This document shows positions 1 through 10,074 of a stretch of 64,000 nt of DNA, one piece after another. The notes below the pieces were generated by a model. That model was not told the origin of the DNA and did not search any database. It was given only the letters and a program-made list of their open reading frames with translations. Source of the DNA: Burhinus oedicnemus (taxonomy: Eukaryota > Chordata > Aves > Charadriiformes > Burhinidae); NCBI GenBank assembly GCA_008921705.1, contig VFFE01007631.1, positions 1,304,106 through 1,368,105 of the forward strand. Reading direction: 5' to 3'. A program made the translations under genes and the position numbers. How positions within the stretch are numbered: the first letter of the stretch is position 1; every line of letters starts with the position of its first letter.

Positions 1-1620
1 AGAAGGTTACAATAAGGACATACAAAAACTGTCAACTGTTTCAGTTGAAACACGTGCTGTCATTCTGGAAAGGTAATCACAAGAAAGAAGGCAGAGGAAC
101 AGAGTTATTGAACTACTAGTTCACTTTAACTTGCCTCAATCCTGTTTTTAAATAGCGGCACAAAACTGGCAAGTTTTGTACAGAATTACAGGCAAAGAAG
201 CCTTGAGGTACAATGGTGTGGCAAATGTCAACAGTCGTTTCTCAACAGTTTGGGGCTTCGCTTTATTTTCAGCATGCAGCCAATTCTAGCTGACATCGCT
301 GCTTTCTGGAAGGCAAAAGAAAAGCTGCTGCTTTTCTTATCATTGTCGTTCAAGCCACTAAAACAGGACTAGCTACAGCTTTTGTTGTTGATCTATTTAA
401 CGGAGGGCTTAGAAACAGTATGTTTACAAAGTATGTAGAAACCACTGAAATAGGATTTCTCATTAAAGTTGTCTTAGTGTTTCCTCTACTGATATTTTTT
501 TTTTTTCCAGTGGGGTTATTGAACAAGAGAATGATTTCCAAAACAGTAAGGGGAGGCTTCTGGCTCATCCTTCCCTCTTTCCAGACATCTTAAGCAAGAT
601 TGCAGAAGTGGCAATAAATTTCCACTCTTGAGTTAGTCTCCCATAAGGGATATGTGAAATCTGTGTTCAAGATCATACAAATACAAAGGCAGTTAGGGAT
701 GGCCATCATGGGGAAGGAGACAGGCTTGGATCCAGTGTTTCAGGTCAGGAGGAACCATTTTATCATCTATGCTGACACCATCTCTTACCAGCTATTAACT
801 TTCACCTAATTGCTCTTGTACAGAGCTCAGGTTTAGAGGTCACTAAAATACAAGAATACAAGGAAAATGTCTAGTCCTGATCTGAAAACATCCACTGTTT
901 TCCTTTTGTAGTTTGCTTTATTGGGTTGACCATACTTTTTTTTTAAGAAGTGGGTGATTTTTTTTCTCAATTTGTCTGGTTTCTCTTTCCAAATATTGTA
1001 TCAATGTCTTTCCTTGCTTTAATAATAAAGATGCTGTTTTAGCACCTTACGTTTTCTTCCCATGAAGATATTTATATGCTGGCATCAAGTTAGCTGTCAG
1101 CCTTTTCTTCTGATAAAGTAAACAGACTGAACTTTCTAAGTCTGCTACTGTAAAATATTTTCTCCAGTCTTGAAGTAGTTTGTCTGGAATTTCCCTACCC
1201 CCTCGCTAGTGTTTATAATATATTTAAATGTGTCTATTAAAAATGTATGCAGTTTTCTAGTGTCAGCATCATGAATATAACAGAGATAAATCATTTCCCT
1301 ATATCCAGCCTCCATGCTCTAGCATCTAGTATTTCTTAACCCAGTGTGGCATTCACCATGGCTTATCCAATATAACTCAAAATTTTCTCGGAGTCACTGC
1401 ATTCTAGGATACAGCTCCCAAGATACAGTGCTGATAGGGCCTATATCTCTTCTCTCCAGATGTTTCTTCATTGATTTCACTGCAGTAAGTGTATTTTGTT
1501 TGAACAGACCCAGGACACCAAGTAGCACAGTTTGTTCTGCCTGATTCATCTGTCATCCTCATTATGTCTTCTTTGGCATATCCTCAGGTTTTATCGGGTC
1601 ATTGGTTCATTAATCATTTA
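1..1620. other. non-coding stretch, no gene recognised
   Basis: AT-rich DNA with frequent stops in all frames. Short T runs occur near 490-505 and 937-966. The only open frames are 60-70 codons with no recognisable domain and look like chance. I see no repeat I can name here. Confidence 0.6.
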
Positions 1621-1629
1621 CCCAGGTTT

Positions 1630-1672
1630 AGTTTGGGAGTAACTCCACAAAAGTCAGTGGAGATACTCTAGG
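1630..1672. repeat. core of a palindromic interspersed relic
   Basis: The arms GAGTAACTCCAC (1637-1648) and GTGGAGATACTC (1657-1668) are inverted copies of each other with 11 of 12 matches and an 8-base loop. The arrangement resembles the centre of old palindromic repeats that I remember as common in turtle, crocodile and bird DNA, whose middle reads like CCATTGAAGTCAATGG. The family assignment is from memory and the copy is short; the inverted symmetry is directly visible. Confidence 0.4.
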
Positions 1673-1752
1673 GCTGACTCATTGCCTCTGGATATGAGTA
1701 AATTCTTGGCTCCTGGGATATAATTTTCTGTTCTAAAAATCCATCAGAACAT

Positions 1753-1820
1753 TAGAGTAGAGCAGAGTAGAGTAGAGTAGAGTAGAGTAGAACAGAACAG
1801 AACAGAACAGAATAGACTAG
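1753..1820. repeat. pentanucleotide microsatellite at CR1 tail
   Basis: On the plus strand there are tandem AGTAG-type units (about 1754-1790) followed by four AACAG-type units (about 1791-1810), then AATAG and ACTAG. It sits exactly where the 3' tail of the minus-strand CR1 should be, so it probably grew from that tail. Confidence 0.85.
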
Positions 1821-2166
1821 ACTGTTTCAGTTAGAAGGGACCTACAGTGATCGTCTAGTCCAACTGCCTGACTGCTTCAGGGATGGCCAAAAGTTAAAGC
1901 ATGTTGTTAAGGGTGTTGTCCAAATGCCTCTTAAACACTGACAGACATTGGCCGCCTCTCTAGGAAGCTTGTTCTAGTGTTTGACCACCCTCTCAGTAAA
2001 GAAATGCTTCCTAATGTCCAGTCTAAACCTCCCTGGCACAGCTTTGAACCATTCCCACACGTCCTGACACTGGATACCAGGGAGAAGAGATCAGCACCTC
2101 CCTCTCTCTGCTTCCCCTCCTCAGGAAGCTGTAGAGAGCAATGAGGTCACTGCTCAGTCTCCTTGA
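1753..2166 (-). mobile_element. CR1 LINE, 5'-truncated 3' end
   Basis: Read on the minus strand, 2166 to about 1840 matches the last part of CR1 ORF2 and the 3' UTR. The hallmarks are a GACCTCATTGCTCTCTACAG-type stretch near 2150, a segment meaning 'heading to a leucine-rich C-terminus', and the terminal TTGGACTAGACGATCACT before GTCCCTTCT at about 1835-1865. The copy is about 0.4 kb of a roughly 4.5 kb family, truncated at its 5' side as usual for CR1. Its reading frame is decayed. Its tail (1753-1820) is a run of 5-base units rather than the 8-base unit seen at the other CR1 copy. No target-site duplication is visible. Confidence 0.85.
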
Positions 2167-2167
2167 T

Positions 2168-2188
2168 AATAACTCTGCAAGAGTTATT
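2168..2188. repeat. perfect 9-bp hairpin beside CR1 truncation point
   Basis: AATAACTCT (2168-2176), loop GCA, AGAGTTATT (2180-2188): a perfect inverted repeat directly outside the point where CR1 similarity ends. It may be host sequence at the insertion junction or a foldback made during integration; I cannot tell which. Confidence 0.6.
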
Positions 2189-2214
2189 TCAACTCTGCTT
2201 GAGCTTCCCCAGGC

Positions 2215-5200
2215 CTGAGTGTGTTACCAAGGGAAAGAAGTGCGTAACTGGGTGTCTTCTTCCTGGAAGACTTTTACTTGACCTTGAGTAAAAAGGCAGA
2301 ACCAGAAGCTGGCGTCAGTTTTGTGATAGGAGATGAACGAGAATAAAAACTGCAGAATTCAGGGAAGGAAATACAAATGGCTCTTCTGTTATGTTGCCTT
2401 CCAGTTTTCCTTATCCGGCTCTACCTGGTTGCACTTGAAAACCAGGACATGTGCCTGTAGCAAGAGAAATCTACATCATCTCCTGGAATCTGCAACGTCT
2501 TATTTAGCTTGTATTCAGTCTGTAAATCACAAACACTATACAAATATTCATCCTTCAAATTGTAGTACATCCTACCTATTATATGGGTGCAGTCATCCCA
2601 TCCACTATCAAAATTACAAGAGGGGACGGGAAACACTTCTCAGAGCAATTAGTGCAAATGATACCAATAACTGAATTGAAAACTTGCAGGGACATCAGTA
2701 AGCTTTGTACCTAGATTAGCTCATCTAGTCATCAGAAGTCAAAAGCTTCATAAAGCAATAGGGAAAGAACTATTTCTTTTTTCTAGATACTATGGCTGCA
2801 TCTATACAATAAAATGAAGCATTTCTATAAACATTCCCAGTACTGTTTAATTTACTGATAGAGCTGTAGCTGATACAGAGATATCCTCTAGATTGCAGAA
2901 AGAATGAGGAAACTGGACTGCCAGAAAGAAATACATTGTGGAAATATAACAGAGTGGTGCCATTGTCCTCCTACACAAGCTGTGGTTTTGTCAGGTAGTT
3001 CCCAACTTTCAGGCTTCCAGTCTGATTCTGCTTTGAGCTTTACCTTCTGGATAGTTGCTGTTCTCCTAAAATTTTGTTGGTGAGGAAAAGGGGAAATGTC
3101 TTTGCTGCTCAGAGAATAATTACCCTTTGAGAACTGCTAATAGGCAAAAATATGCTGCCAGTGTGGAAAGTAGAAAACTAAACTGAAGCGGTTCATCAAT
3201 ATAAGTCAGCTGAATGATCCCCGTGAATCTCTAGAGGGCTCTGTAAAGAAGGTATTCCTTCTTGGAAGTAATCTGGCCAGTGATCCTATTAATCTGAAAA
3301 CATGGCTCTGGACTTTAGTTGGTACACTGCTTCTAGCTGCCTTTGTTATGCTTCTTTAGTATGCTGCTTTTCCTGGCTTTCCAGTCTGTCATGTTATACT
3401 CCAGTCAGTCAATTTCTACCTAATGGCATTAAAACTGTCTTAAAAGCTCAGTACAGCAGAGCTTTCTGCACCATCTGCATTAGGTTTAGGTGTTTAAGCT
3501 TTCCATCTCAGTGCTCAAATCTCTTTACAGCTCCACATCCACAAATATTTTTCCCAACTTTTTTTGCCATCCATGAGAAAACCTACTCAGACAAAAGTCT
3601 GGACTAGAAATAGAATCTCTGTGAAACAAAAATTGCAATGGGTCTACTCTCTGCAAAGCTTTTTATTTTATTTAAGAAACATAATATTCAGAAAAAAAAG
3701 GTCATGAAAACTAACCATTTGTTTGCTGTTCTCCCAAGGACATTTTCTGCTAAGTGCTGACAAAAGCAAACTCCTCCTTTTCCCCCATCTTGGAAGAGGG
3801 AAAGGAGAAAAAGACAGATGACCAGTTAGGATATAAGATCTACTCCTTTTTCACCCTTCCTCTCCCAGCTTTCATTCCCAATGGCTTTTGCAGCTGCTGC
3901 AGCCCTGTTAGCCACAAACACATTGCGGTGTGCTTACTCCTTTTGTTTTGCTGCTTTGCCTCTCAGCTGCTGCCTGTCTCCTAGAGTGAAAATTCCTGCA
4001 AGCACAGTGTCCTTTTCTTCCCTGTGTTTTATACGCTGCAGAGTACATTCCCAGTACTTAGTAAGGAAACTAAATAAGCTACTGCTTGTTGTCATCACCA
4101 GTCATACGAGAATGGGGTATATCAGTAGATGTGGTATCTGGCTTCTTTTGCCTTGGTTTTCAGTTGTGCAGAATCGTCCAGTTGCACTGGTACATATCAT
4201 GGGAATGGTTTTTCTTTTGCTCATATGCGACAGCCTTAGTATTATGCCAGTACCCTATATGTTAGGTATTATATTGTGTGTGTACATATACACACATGTT
4301 AATTTAAATAAGTGATATAAAAATGCCTTATGGTAGTCAAAGTCTCATCGAGACACTTGTGCAACCAAAGGGCATTAATAGATAGATACGTGCTGGGTAA
4401 TCTACTGAGTCTGGATAAAGTTAGATTTGAAAGGAAGACGAATACTGACATTCAGTGGTTTAAACAGCCCAAGGCATATAACTTTGAAAAGAGTCATTGT
4501 ACAAAGCAAATTTCCATTATTATTGTTTTTTTACTTTTTAGTCAGTGTGACCTTCCAAAAAACTAGTTTGTTGCCTTTAATGGCTGAAATTTTAATGTCA
4601 CTGGAGTCATTGAAGTACAAGGTTGCACTCAGGTCTCTCCTAAGAGCATATTTAACTACTTGCCAGCAATGTCCTGAAAAAAAACCACAACGGCTTGAGC
4701 CGTGTAAAAGTATTGGGTTTCATCACACAATAATTTCTTTCCTTATTCTAACAGAAGTGTTAATGTCACTAGGAGGAAGGGCCCACAACCTAAGCTTTAG
4801 CTAGAGCCTCACCAAAGATCAGAGAATATTTTTAGTGATATGGAGCTGCTTTGCTATTCCCTCTGATTCTGAGACTGCTCACTTAAATTGTTGAGCTGTT
4901 TGTTCTTTATCACATACCCAAGGGTCTTCATGAGTGCTCTAAACTTCTCAGTGTAGGAGCTGCACAAAAGGAGGATGTGCCGGACAGGTGATTATAGCTG
5001 AGGATTGACGTTCAGTGTTCATCTCCACTAGAAAATTTGTCTCATCATAATGCGGCTTTATTTTCCACATGGAGGAAGTACTTTCCATATCTCACACAAT
5101 AAATGCATTAATATATTTGAAACACTGGTAGGGGGGAAGAAAAATAATCCATGTAACTGTCCAGGATATACAGAGGTCTCCCAAGATTTCAGAAAACTGG

Positions 5201-6020
5201 CCACCCGTGAATGTTTGTTCCCTAGAAAGTAATGTGATGTGGTTATAGTGTAAGTGCTTCCCCAGAGATGCTGGATAATCTTCTAGTTCACGGGGGAGTC
5301 AAATATGAGACTGTTTTACCCCAAACAAGCAATTTAAGCGTGGCCCAGCATGTGGCACATACTAATTCTGAATACATGAAACATAAATTTCCAAGGTGAA
5401 TGTACAAAAATGCCGCCTCTATATATGAATCTTAACCAGAACCCTAGAAGAAACCTTTTAAGAAATTAAACCCTCTTAAGGAAAATAACATCCTGTAACA
5501 AATTATTTTTAAGAAATTAAAATGAATTAATTTCAAAAAGCAATTACATGCAAATACAGTAGAAGGAGAATAATTTGCACTAATGACTGGGATACCCATT
5601 GCAAATTACCGAGTTTCACAAATTACTGAGTGAATAAGCAAAACAAATCCAGGCCAAGAATAATGCATCACAAAACGTCCAGCATTTTGTTTTTTCCAAA
5701 TGCAATTTAGTTTTAATTATGATATAGTAAAGCAATGAAGGGGCCACCCAGGGGAAAAATGCTTCTAAATGCATGAGAGACCTATGGCCCAAATGCTGTA
5801 ATCTCAATGTAGAATCGCAGCCAATAAACATCTCTTTGAGATATTTAATTGTTTTTTGGTATTTCCTATAATAATGTAGGGAGTAATAGAAATGCTAAAT
5901 TACTGATATTAATCATGAGGTATAAATGGGATGAGTCTAAAAGAGCAAGGACTATGAATGCTACACAAGCAGAGGTCAGCTTTTAAAATGAAGTATCACT
6001 GTCTATGTGCTTGTAAGTTC
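2215..6020. other. non-coding stretch, no gene recognised
   Basis: Open frames reach 144 codons (3881-4315, plus) but have the leucine-, serine- and cysteine-rich composition of chance frames and no domain I recognise. The part at 5440-5640 is very AT-rich, contains the 15-base direct repeat TTTTAAGAAATTAAA at 5456-5470 and 5507-5521, and has an octamer-type ATGCAAAT near 5548. It looks like possible conserved non-coding sequence, but I cannot align it. Confidence 0.5.
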
Positions 6021-6027
6021 CCCCTCA

Positions 6028-6235
6028 CCATATCTGAGTATTTCACAATCCTTGATGGATTCCCTCTTCTCATCATTTTGAAGCAGGGAATTTTTCCATT
6101 TCACAGCTGGGAAACAGCAATGTGGAACAGATTAAGGAGGTCACATGCAGAGTCTGCTGATGAAGTGGGAATTGACCTGAATTTCCCAAGTCCAGTGAGT
6201 TACCTGTTAGATCAGGCTTTCATCTGGTAAAGCAT
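6028..6235 (-). mobile_element. MIR-type (CORE) SINE, antisense copy
   Basis: Successive landmarks of an antisense MIR-like element appear in order: ATCTGAGTATTTCACAATCC (about 6033-6052), a TTTCCATTTCACAGCTGGGAAAC stretch (about 6093-6115) corresponding to the 'fraction-of-bases' A-rich core, AGATTAAGGAGGTCACATGC (about 6129-6148), and GGGAATTGACC (about 6167-6177), where family members carry a tRNA-like B box. The copy is strongly diverged but collinear over about 200 bp, the usual length for the family. It is non-coding and inert unless co-opted. The subfamily is uncertain; amniote MIR variants fit best. Confidence 0.7.
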
Positions 6236-6239
6236 CTTA

Positions 6240-7655
6240 AATTAGGCAAAAGAAGAACTCTTTTGTTTGTGCTCAAATTAAAGTACACCTCAGTTCTGCA
6301 TCTTGTTTATCAAGGGAGGGTTCACTGCAGCTGAACCTGGAAGCCAGAAATCCCCACAGAAGATCCATGCCCAGTGAGTGGTGGCAGTCCTCACAGTGAA
6401 CCTGCAGATCTGTATATAGCACAGAGCAGTCATCAGGTAATCAGATAAGGCTGGCCTTAAACTTTTTGATGATGTGCTCAGCAAATCCTACCTTGGTGGG
6501 AGCACGAAGAGGCTGAATGATGAAATCATAAAACACAGCGGCATAAAGTAAAAGTTGAAATGGTATCAACTGCTAGATTAAAGATCAACCCAAATATATT
6601 CTTCCAGGTGTTCACACAAGCTCTACTGTTATAAATCTTTCAGCTGCTGTAAATGAACCAAAGCTGTTCATTTCTGAACTGCTGATCTTCCTTCATCCTC
6701 TTTTTCAGTTACTGATGCTGTCTTTTCTCTGCAGTTTGACTGAGAATCATTCTGTGTCAGAAGAATCCCAGAAACCACACATTTCCCTCGTGGGCAGAAC
6801 TTTGCAAGGTACAACAAAGCTGTTGTAATGCCTTCCTCTAACAGCGTCTCTTTAGTCAGTAGGAAGGGATTTCCTGTACTTGATATTTAAAAAAGAGACA
6901 AGCTGAGAAAGTAAATGAAACTGCTGTTGGTTTGGGTTTTTTTTTTTTCATTTGTTTGTTTGTTTTGCTTTGCTTGTTTTAAGACTAAGGGAAATTTAAA
7001 GTTGGGGAAAGAAGGTCTAGCAGTGGAATGATAGGACAACTTAATGGCTGCTGACAGAGGCCAAGGAACTCTTTGATAATGGAAACTCCCATAATGATAC
7101 TGTTTGGGTGAAGAAGTGGGATGGGGATGTCTCATACAGCAAAAAAATCTCCTGTAGGTTGAAGTTTGGAAACAATTATTTGAGACCATTTGAGTGACTG
7201 TATTATAATTTTGTGAAACTGCCTTCACTGTGACTCTGTTAGACCTCCAAGGCCATGAACAGAGAGATCAGGTCCTCTTGGTCCCAGTGCTCCACCAGTG
7301 TGGATTGCAATGCAGAACTGGTGCCACTGTTACTCCTGTCTGCTTGGAAGATGACTGGCTGCCCCTGAATCCTCAGTGTTTCTGACTTTGGATATTTACT
7401 ACACAAATCTACATTTGTGGCAAGTAGGTACCTATGACATGGTTCCTGTTGTGGTTCCCATTAAACACAGTCCATCTCTAATAATGCTTTGGGTGCAGCT
7501 GGCACTTTCAAAACTTTGCTGAATTTTCCTCAAAATGTTCCTAAAACATTGAAGACTTGCAGATGATTTTGAGGCTCAGAATACAAATTTCTTTCCTGCT
7601 AACAAATCAACAGACTGTCATATTGACTAGGCATATACTTTACTCTGTAGACCTC
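6240..7655. other. non-coding stretch with one weak exon candidate
   Basis: There is no recognised gene. A pyrimidine-rich acceptor ending in TCTCTGCAG at 6734 is followed by a 74 bp segment (6735-6808) that is open in one frame for 24 codons and ends at CAAG before GTACAA. The encoded residues are hydrophilic and unlike the chance frames nearby, but I recognise no protein. A G/T-rich tract with T12 lies at 6927-6985. Confidence 0.35.
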
Positions 7656-7664
7656 TGTTAAAGG

Positions 7665-8495
7665 TGGGAGTTTGTTATAGACCCCCCCAGTCAGGATGTA
7701 GAGGCTGATGAAAAATTCTATAAGCAGCTGGCAGAGGTCTCGTGATCGCTTGCCCTTGTTCTTGTGGGAGACTTCAACTTCCCAGTTGTCTGCTGGAAAT
7801 ATAACACAGCAGAGAGGGAACAGTCCCGGAGGTTCCTGGAGCGCATGGAAGACAACTTCCTAACACAGCTGGTGAGGGAGCCAACTAGGGGCAGCGCCCT
7901 ACTGGACCTACTGTTTGTTAACAGAGAAGGTCTTGTGGGGGATGTAAAGGTTGGAGGTCGTCTTGGGCAGAGTGAGCATGAAATGGTAGAGTTTTCAATT
8001 CTCGGAAAAGCAAGGTGGGGAGCCAGCAGAAGTGCCACATTGGACTTCCGAAGGGCAGACTTCAGCCCATTTGGGAGCATGGTTGAGAGTGTCCTTTGGG
8101 AGACAGTCGTGAGGGGTAAAGATGCCCAGGAAGGTTGGTCATACTTTAAGCAAGAACTCTTAAAAGCACAGGAGAAGGCCATCCCCATGTCCTGAAAAAC
8201 GAGCTGATGGGGAAGAAGACCAGCCTGGCTAAATAGAGAGCTTTGGCTGGACCTCAGAAACAAAAGGAAAGTTTACATTCTTTGGCAAAGGGGGTTGGCA
8301 ACTTAAGAGGAACACCAAGATGTAGTGAAGCTATGCAGGGGGAAAATCAGAAGGGCCAAAGCCCAAGCAGAACTCAGCTTGGCCACTGTGGTTAAAGATA
8401 ATAAGAAGAGGCTCTTTCAGTATATCAATAGAAAAAGGAAGACTAGGGAAAATGTAGGCCCACTGATGAATGAGATGGGCGCCCTAGTGGTGGAG
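7665..8495 (+). pseudogene. CR1 ORF2 fragment: endonuclease end and linker
   Basis: A single frame, after the frameshift in the C run at 7682-7688, runs to 8495 but is broken by stops at 7743, 8193, 8205 and 8304. The motif GDFNF at 7767-7781 is the D-x-N site of the APE-like endonuclease that nicks target DNA. SEHEMVEF (7971-7994) corresponds to the family's S-D-H catalytic motif with the aspartate changed to glutamate, an expected inactivating change. A basic stretch (KIRRAKAQAEL, near 8343) matches the linker before the reverse transcriptase. The N-terminal half of the endonuclease is missing through 5' truncation. Relic only. Confidence 0.9.
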
Positions 8496-8506
8496 ACCAC
8501 TTGGCC

Positions 8507-9421
8507 AAGCTGGACATCCATAAGTCCATGTGCTCTGATGGGATGCATGCGTGAGTGCTGAGAGAGCTGGCAGATGCTATTGCTAGACCACTCTCCATCA
8601 TCTTTGGAAGGTCATGGGGAACAGGAGAGGTGCCTGAGGACTGGAAGAAGGCCAACATCGCTCCAATCTTCAAAAAGGGCAAGAAAGAGGACCCAAGGAA
8701 CTACAGGCCAGTTAGTCTCACCTCTGTCCCTGGGAAGGTTATGGAGCGACTTGTTCTGGATGTCATCTCCAAACACGTTGAAGAACAGGAAGTTATTGAA
8801 AGTGGTCAACATGGATTTACCAAGGGTAAATCACACTTGACCACTCTGATAGCCTTCTATGGTGTTATAACTGGTTGGGTGGATGAGGGGAGAGCAGTAG
8901 ATATCATCTACCTTGACTTCAGCAAGGCTTTTGACACTGTCTCCCGTAACATGCTCATTAGGAAGCTGAGGAAGTGTGGGCTAGATGAGGAGACAGTGAG
9001 GTGGATTGAGAGCTGGCTGTGTGACAGAACTCAGAGGGTTGTGATTAATGGAGCAGTGTCAAGCTGGAGGCCTGTAACCAGTGGTGTCCCCCAGGGATCA
9101 ATACGCGGTCCAATCTTGTTCCATATATTCATCAATGACCTGGATGAGGGGACAGAGTGTATCCTCAGCAAGTTCGCTGATGATACCAAACTGGGAGGGG
9201 TGGCTGATGCTCCAAAGGGCCGCGCTGCCATACAGCGTGACCTGGACAGGCTGGAGTGCTGGGCAGAGAAGAACCTAATGAGGTTCAACAAGAGCAAGTA
9301 TAGGGTCCTGCACCTGGGGAGGAAGAATGCTAGGCACCAACAGAGGTTAGGGGTGGACCTGCTGGAAAGCAGTTCTGGGGAGAAGGATCTGGGGGTCCTG
9401 GTAGATAGTAAATTATCATGA
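8507..9421 (+). pseudogene. CR1 ORF2 fragment: reverse transcriptase
   Basis: A frame from 8507 carries a stop at 8552-8554 (a CpG-type CGA to TGA change is likely) and is then open for 289 codons from 8555. Numbering from 8555, the RT motifs are NYRPVSLTS at 49-57, QHGFTKG at 85-91, motif [10 protein letters not shown] at 119-127, motif B GVPQGS at 177-182 and the catalytic motif C FADD at 207-210. All three catalytic aspartates are present. The residues after motif B read IRG where the family usually has a hydrophobic pair. The enzyme would reverse-transcribe LINE RNA at nicked chromosomal DNA. The frame ends at a frameshift near 9416-9419. No host function is implied. Confidence 0.95.
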
Positions 9422-9975
9422 GCCAGCAATGTGCCCTTGTTGCCAGGAAGGCCAATGGAATCCTGGGCTGCATAGGGAAGAGTGTGGCCAGTAGGTCCAG
9501 GGAGGTCATTCTCCCCCTCTACTCGGCACTGGTGAGGCCACAACTGGAATACTGTGTCCAGTTCTGGGCTCCCCAGCTCAAGCAGGACAGGGAACTACTG
9601 GAGAGAGTCCAGCGTAGGGCAACAAAGATGACTGGGGGATTGGAGCACCTCCCTTATGAGGAAAGGCTGAGAGAGCTGGGACTCTTTAGGCTGGAGAAGA
9701 GAAGGCTGAGGGGAGACCTTATTCTTGCTTAGAAGTATCTAAAGGGTGGGCTGAAGGAGGATGGAGGCAGACTCTTTTCAGTGGTTCCCAGTGACAGGAC
9801 AAGGGGCAATGGGCACAAGTTGGAACATCAGAAGTTCCATTCAAACACAAGAAAAAACTTCTTTACGGTTAAGGTGGCAGAGCACTGGAACAGGCTGCCC
9901 AGGGAGGCTGTGGAGTCCCCTTCTCTGGAGATTTTCAAGACCCATCTGGATGCAGTCCTGAGTAATGTGCTCTAG
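9419..9975 (+). pseudogene. CR1 ORF2 fragment: C-terminal region
   Basis: The frame from 9419 continues ORF2 after a one-base loss. It includes [20 protein letters not shown] (about 9484-9543), [10 protein letters not shown] just after it, the arginine-rich RRLRGDLIL segment (9700-9726) and the terminal [17 protein letters not shown] segment (9883-9933). One TAG interrupts at 9730-9732, and the natural stop is TAG at 9973-9975. The region is typical of the CR1 C-terminus after the polymerase, whose exact role is not well defined. Confidence 0.92.
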
Positions 9976-10039
9976 GCATTCCTGTGTCAGCAGGGGAGTT
10001 GGACTAGATGATCTCTAGAGGTCCCTTCTGACTCTAAAA

Positions 10040-10072
10040 ATTCCGTGATTCCTTGATTCTGTGATTCCGTGA
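10040..10072 (+). repeat. CR1 3' tail, four 8-base units
   Basis: ATTCCGTG, ATTCCTTG, ATTCTGTG and ATTCCGTG follow one another at 10040-10071. Short tandem octamers at the extreme 3' end are the recognition signature of CR1 in place of a poly(A) tail, and they fix the right boundary of the element. Confidence 0.95.
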
Positions 10073-10074
10073 AA

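Larger units (their letters stand above)
7660..10072 (+). mobile_element. CR1 LINE, 5'-truncated, about 2.4 kb
   Basis: This is a non-LTR retrotransposon of the CR1 clade, the main LINE of birds and other sauropsids. It contains, in order, the last part of the apurinic-type endonuclease, a linker, the reverse transcriptase, the C-terminal region, an ORF2 stop at 9973-9975, a 3' UTR with TTGGACTAGATGATCTCT near 10001-10018, and a tail of four 8-base units. It lacks the 5' UTR, ORF1 and the first half of the endonuclease (full elements are about 4.5 kb), so it arrived truncated and cannot move. Damage includes stops at 7743, 8193, 8205, 8304, 8552 and 9730, an extra C in the run 7682-7688, an internal deletion near 8494-8506 and a frameshift at 9416-9419. 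The left edge is accurate to about 10 bases. Confidence 0.95.

Noticed and set aside
3881..4315. 144-codon plus-strand frame
   Set aside because: Composition is that of chance T-rich DNA, with no domain, no exon-like ends and no similarity I recognise.
7718..8263. 181-codon minus-strand frame and other antisense frames over CR1
   Set aside because: They are shadow frames of CR1 ORF2, whose sense strand carries the recognisable motifs.
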